Of a stretch of 64,000 nt of DNA, positions 59,944-64,000 are shown piece after piece. The first letter of the stretch is position 1. Every line of letters begins with the position of its first letter. Where the stretch lies: assembly GCF_963675585.1 (NCBI RefSeq), contig NZ_OY776414.1, forward strand, positions 1,963,001-2,027,000, read 5' to 3'. A model generated the notes under the pieces. The model made no database searches and was not told where the DNA came from. It saw only the letters and a list, made by a program, of their open reading frames with translations. A program made the translations under genes and the position numbers. Origin of the DNA: an uncultured Draconibacterium sp. Lineage in GTDB: Bacteria; Bacteroidota; Bacteroidia; Bacteroidales; Prolixibacteraceae.

Positions 59944-62900
59944 CTAAAGATCGAAATACTCTTTTGGCGACTTGCCAAAGTACTCTTTAAAACGTCGCGT
60001 AAAATATGCCGGACTTGAAAATCCGGTTTGATAAGCCGCTTCTGAAATATTACATTTCCCCTCGGAAATTAAAATAACAGCTTCACGTAAACGGATGGAA
60101 CGTACAAATTCGGTAGCCGAACAATCAGTAATTTTTTTCAGTTTCAGGTGAAGTAAAGATCGGCTAATTCCAAGTTCTGAAGTTATAAACGTAACATCAA
60201 GCGCAGGTTTATCCAAATTCGATTTTATAAGCGAAGTCAGGTTCTCAACAAACTCTCTGTCCGATTCGGAATGTGTGATATCAACCGGCGGTATAAATGC
60301 ATCGTTTCGGAAACGCTCGATTAAATTCTGCCGTGTTTTTAAAATATTCGAGATATTAATTTTTAGCAAATTCGGATAGAATGGTTTTTCGAGATACACA
60401 TCGGCACCCGTTTTTAATCCGTCGAACTGGTTTTCGATGCCACTTTTAGCTGTGAGTAGAATAACAGGAATGTGCGAAGTGTTGATGTCTGTTTTTATTC
60501 GTTTTGTAAGTTCAAACCCACTAATACCGGGCATCATTACATCGCTTATAATTAAATCGGGCGAATTGGCCAGAATTATATCCCATCCTTCTTCCCCTGT
60601 TTTTGCAGTACTTACATGGTATTCATCGTGCAACGTTTCAATTAAAAAGTCAAGCAATTCAAGGTTATCATCGATAACCAAAACAGAGGGCTTGTTTTCA
60701 AATGATTTGTATTTATCCACAGGTGCCTGATTTGCAGAACCACTCACATCAAATCTTTTTATTGAAGACACCAAGTATTGGCTGTCGGCTTGTATTTCCT
60801 GCTCGGTGTAATCACTTTCGGCAACAGGCAACTGTACTTCAAACTCCGATCCCACATTAACCTCGCTTTTAACCGTTATTTTTCCCTTGTGAAGTTTCAC
60901 CAGACTTTTTACAAACGCCAAACCAATTCCCGAACCGGTGTTACTCAATTCGTCGTTGTTGGTTTGAAAATACCGCTCAAAAACCTTGTTTACTTTCGAA
61001 GCGTCAATTCCAATTCCATCGTCTTTTACCACTAAAACAAGTTTCTTTTTCCCGGCTTTTCGTTCGTCCTTTTTCATCTTCACCCGGGCTTGCAATTCAA
61101 CCGTTCCTCCTTTATTGGTGTATTTTACAGCATTCGACAACAGGTTAACCAGTATCTTTTCTACTTTGGAATAATCAAACCAAATTAATTCATTTAAATT
61201 TTCATCGGCCTCTAGTTTAAAATGGATGCCTTTTGCCTTGGCGGTCGACACAAACGATTCTTTTAAATCGGTAAGTAATATTCCGATGTCGCTTTTGGTA
61301 ACCTGCAGGCTCTCTTTACCAACTTCAATTTTTCGAAAATCGAGAAGTTGGTTTACAAGCGCCAACAAACGCCGCAGGTTATTATCAACGCCCAACAATT
61401 TCTTTTTAAGTGCAAGATTCAGGCTCCCGTCCTCAAGAATTTTTGATAGAGGCCCTATAATTAGTGTGAGCGGTGTACGGAGTTCGTGCGAGATATTTGT
61501 AAAAAATTCAATTTTTGCTTTGTTCAATTCAACGGCATACTCTTTTTCACGCTTTTCGATGGCAGCCATGGCATTCGACTTTTGTATGCGTAAGGCCACA
61601 ACCAGAAAGCCCACTATCAACAAAATAAAAATGAAAAAATAAAGCAAGTATCCCCAATTGGACATGTAAAAGGGAGGTTCGATAATAATTTTAAGTGAGT
61701 TTACTTTAGTTCCGTCTTGTGATTTATCGGGTGATGCTTTTACATGGAAAATATACTCGCCTGGACTTAAGTTTGTGTAAGTGGCAAAATCGCGATTACC
61801 CACATTGTTCCAGTTTGTTTCAAAATTTTCGAGGTAATACGCATACTGACATTTCCCGTTGTTCTGAAAATTCAGTCCTGAATACTCAACTGTAAAAACA
61901 TTTTGTTTGTATTTTAAACGTATTTCGGGATGCAAATTAAGCGATTGTTTTAATGGAGAATCCGGTCCGGGTACAAGTTCCTGATTAAAGAGTTGCAGAC
62001 CTCTAAAAACCACATTGAGCTCCTGATTTTGCGCCTGTTTTTTCGACTCGTTAAACGAAATAAGTCCGTTATTTCCACCAAAGTAAATGTTTCCATTTTT
62101 GTCTTTGTAGGATGCTCTGAAATTGAACTGCTCAAACGGAAGGTCAGAATCTCGGTTATACAATACAATTTCATTTGTTTCAGGAATCAACTTTACCAAA
62201 CCTTTGTCGCCACTTACCCACACTGAATTATCGTCGCCTTCCTCCATACTAAATACCCACGAAAAAGGGAATCCATTTTTTTCGTTGTAAATACGCGTTG
62301 AATCGTGTTCTGTATCGTAACAACATAAACCGTGTCGGTAATCGCCAATCCAAACTCTGCTTTTCGAATCAACCTTTACAAAATTTATATTCTTCAGAAA
62401 TGGAAACTTATCAAATTTTTGAAACGAATGATCGGTTTTGGATAATGAAAAAACCCCGATTTGCGAGGAGAACCAAATGTCATTTTCACCTTCAAACATA
62501 TATTCCACCTGAACTCCTTCAAAAATATCCTTCTGGAAAGAAGACATTTTTCGGTTTTGTAAATTAAATACTGACACACCATTTGAAGTGGATATAAAAA
62601 TAGAATCGCCTGATTTTGTCAGGTGGTAAATATCATCGGAAGGCAGATAGGGATGAGTTTGCCGGTTAATGTATTCAAAAGTGTTGTTTTTAATGTTCAG
62701 AATATTTATTCCCCCGGTATAGGTACCAATCCATAATTTCTCATCGTTTTCAAAAAGTAAACTGTGCACATTATTAAAAGAGAGGCCCTTTTTCCCTGTC
62801 TCGGTATTAAATTTCAGAATTTCTCCGGTTTGAGCGTTAATTTTATTTACTCCCATGTCTTCCATACCAATCCAGATATTCCCTTCCTTGTCTTCGTTAA

Positions 62901-63987
62901 TGCAGCTAACTGCGTTACCGCCAATATGATAACTACTGGTTCCGGCTTGCCAAACTTCGAAAAATGTATTGCTGTTGCTCCAAAAATTTAAGCCTCCGAA
63001 ATAAGTTCCAAGCCACATGTTTCCATCCCTGTCGCGAAAAATATTGTATAAAGGATTGGTATTTAAACCCTGAGGATTGTGCAAATCGTACTGGTAATAT
63101 GTAAACGACTCGGTATAAGGCGACCACAAACACAAACCGTTTTCGGTACCAATCCATATTCTCCCCAACAAATCTTCATTTATAGAATGAACCAGATTGT
63201 GTAACAAATGGTTTTTACCCGTTTGTTTTGATGAAAACCGTGTTGATGATCCGTTGGCAAGGTTAATCCGGTACAAACCTTCGCTAACTGCTCCAATCCA
63301 TACATTGTTGTGACTGTCGAGATAAAAAATGGTAACATTTTGCGGCGACAAATCATCGGGCAACACGAATTTTCGCTGATGGTTGGTTTCCTTATTTAAT
63401 ATCAATAAGTTATTTTGGTCGGTAAGTGCAACCAGCAAATTATCTTTCTCTCGAAGGTTAAGAACTTTTGAATCGTGATCCAGAATTGCAAAATCAATTT
63501 TTTCTCTGAAATCCAGCAATTGGCTAGTTTTCTTGTTTAGAAACGACAAATTCCCGGCACTTAATATCCACATTCCATCTGTCGAGGGCAGCAGATCGTA
63601 AACCTCTCCCAAATCGTTTATTTGCTTGCAGGCGTTAAATCGTTCAAACGCAAAGTCGAAGGAATAGTATTTGTTGTCGGTAGTTTGAGCAATTAATTCG
63701 GAATTACCTGTAACATAGAATTTTTTACACCAAAGATCGTAAGCTTGTCCTTCCCCATCGTAAGCCTGAAAGGTTTTAAATTCATTCCCGTCGAAACGGC
63801 AAACGGAACTCCGGGTTGCCAACCAAATAAATCCATACTGATCCTGGGAGATGCTTTTTACATACGACGACGGCAATCCATCTTCGTTGGTGTAATGGCT
63901 GAATTTTAGTCTTTCAGAATTTGCGAATGCAAGAAATGTTTGGAGGATTAAGATTATGAATACTACTATTTTGCTACTTACTTTCAT
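59944..63987 (-). CDS. Hybrid two-component system regulator (HTCS)
   Basis: This 1347-residue fused sensor/regulator controls polysaccharide loci in Bacteroidota. A signal peptide ends near FAN. The periplasmic sensor (about 25-680) is two Reg_prop beta-propellers with repeated GLPSSYVKSISQDQYGFIWL-like blades, followed by a Y_Y_Y domain (about 690-775). A membrane segment covers about 780-800. The HisKA box NISHELRTPLTLIIG lies near residue 834, the ATPase G box is GSGIGLAFVKSL, the receiver phospho-acceptor is in ISDVMMPG near 1148, and the AraC helix-turn-helix ends the protein (ISEAAYQTGFSSPAYFTRRF). It would sense an oligosaccharide and activate the SusC gene downstream. Confidence 0.95.
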   Translation of the reverse strand: MKVSSKIVVFIILILQTFLAFANSERLKFSHYTNEDGLPSSYVKSISQDQYGFIWLATRSSVCRFDGNEFKTFQAYDGEGQAYDLWCKKFYVTGNSELIAQTTDNKYYSFDFAFERFNACKQINDLGEVYDLLPSTDGMWILSAGNLSFLNKKTSQLLDFREKIDFAILDHDSKVLNLREKDNLLVALTDQNNLLILNKETNHQRKFVLPDDLSPQNVTIFYLDSHNNVWIGAVSEGLYRINLANGSSTRFSSKQTGKNHLLHNLVHSINEDLLGRIWIGTENGLCLWSPYTESFTYYQYDLHNPQGLNTNPLYNIFRDRDGNMWLGTYFGGLNFWSNSNTFFEVWQAGTSSYHIGGNAVSCINEDKEGNIWIGMEDMGVNKINAQTGEILKFNTETGKKGLSFNNVHSLLFENDEKLWIGTYTGGINILNIKNNTFEYINRQTHPYLPSDDIYHLTKSGDSIFISTSNGVSVFNLQNRKMSSFQKDIFEGVQVEYMFEGENDIWFSSQIGVFSLSKTDHSFQKFDKFPFLKNINFVKVDSKSRVWIGDYRHGLCCYDTEHDSTRIYNEKNGFPFSWVFSMEEGDDNSVWVSGDKGLVKLIPETNEIVLYNRDSDLPFEQFNFRASYKDKNGNIYFGGNNGLISFNESKKQAQNQELNVVFRGLQLFNQELVPGPDSPLKQSLNLHPEIRLKYKQNVFTVEYSGLNFQNNGKCQYAYYLENFETNWNNVGNRDFATYTNLSPGEYIFHVKASPDKSQDGTKVNSLKIIIEPPFYMSNWGYLLYFFIFILLIVGFLVVALRIQKSNAMAAIEKREKEYAVELNKAKIEFFTNISHELRTPLTLIIGPLSKILEDGSLNLALKKKLLGVDNNLRRLLALVNQLLDFRKIEVGKESLQVTKSDIGILLTDLKESFVSTAKAKGIHFKLEADENLNELIWFDYSKVEKILVNLLSNAVKYTNKGGTVELQARVKMKKDERKAGKKKLVLVVKDDGIGIDASKVNKVFERYFQTNNDELSNTGSGIGLAFVKSLVKLHKGKITVKSEVNVGSEFEVQLPVAESDYTEQEIQADSQYLVSSIKRFDVSGSANQAPVDKYKSFENKPSVLVIDDNLELLDFLIETLHDEYHVSTAKTGEEGWDIILANSPDLIISDVMMPGISGFELTKRIKTDINTSHIPVILLTAKSGIENQFDGLKTGADVYLEKPFYPNLLKINISNILKTRQNLIERFRNDAFIPPVDITHSESDREFVENLTSLIKSNLDKPALDVTFITSELGISRSLLHLKLKKITDCSATEFVRSIRLREAVILISEGKCNISEAAYQTGFSSPAYFTRRFKEYFGKSPKEYFDL

Positions 63988-64000
63988 TTAACTTTGGTCC

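Noticed and set aside
1-64000. tRNA, rRNA, CRISPR, insertion sequence or integrase genes
   Set aside because: No cloverleaf, regularly spaced repeat array, transposase or recombinase motif was seen on either strand while reading the sequence.

Overview
The window looks like one carbohydrate-utilisation region of a Bacteroidota chromosome, probably a Marinilabiliales/Prolixibacteraceae-like or related, perhaps marine, member of the phylum. This rests on a SusC/SusD pair, a hybrid two-component sensor, type IX secretion sorting domains, AT-rich intergenic DNA and mostly absent Shine-Dalgarno sequences; the exact family is an inference. I see no rRNA, tRNA, CRISPR array, insertion sequence or phage gene.

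Bases 1-26863 are all on the + strand. The region opens with the tail of an L-fucose/arabinose-isomerase-like protein, a split transketolase (two overlapping genes) and a complete ribose-type ABC sugar importer with a DUF2291 partner. It continues with a pectin-degrading set: four PL1 pectate lyases, one PL10 pectate lyase, a GH105 unsaturated-uronide hydrolase, a GH140-like (apiosidase family) enzyme and four secreted DUF1593/Sde182 proteins with a nucleoside-hydrolase-like fold. An OmpR-type response regulator, its histidine kinase and a four-repeat PepSY-like periplasmic protein sit in the middle. Three promoters in this half (before GH140, PepSY and the last PL1) carry TTCC direct repeats at exact 11-bp spacing, with the last copy 44-45 bp before the start codon. 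They look like the binding sites of that response regulator. My working model is an apiogalacturonan-type pectin locus: lyases cut the backbone, furanosidases remove apiose, the ABC system imports it, and the isomerase plus transketolase (like the AptA/AptB apulose-4-phosphate enzymes) metabolise it. There is no SusC/SusD pair in this half, which is unusual for this phylum.

A strong bidirectional terminator at 26896-26931 separates this half from 26960-63987, which is entirely on the - strand. Read in its own direction, the second half begins with a hybrid two-component regulator (HTCS) and a 406-bp regulatory gap. It then runs SusC, SusD, a four-copy DUF4859 lipoprotein, a metallopeptidase-like DUF4859 protein, a CotH-family protein, a DUF5695-like protein, a GH127 beta-L-arabinofuranosidase, a secreted metallopeptidase-like protein with a T9SS tail, an S9 dipeptidyl peptidase, an uncharacterised HEFAH peptidase, a Crp/Fnr regulator, a large LamG-DUF1680 arabinofuranosidase, an M61 peptidase, a GH43 enzyme, a sodium/sugar symporter and a mutarotase. 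Combining arabinofuranosidases with a post-proline peptidase and several metallopeptidases suggests that arabinosylated, hydroxyproline-rich plant glycoproteins (extensin-like) could be the target, rather than plain arabinan. The two halves together would handle two components of a plant cell wall, pectin and its associated glycoprotein/arabinan.
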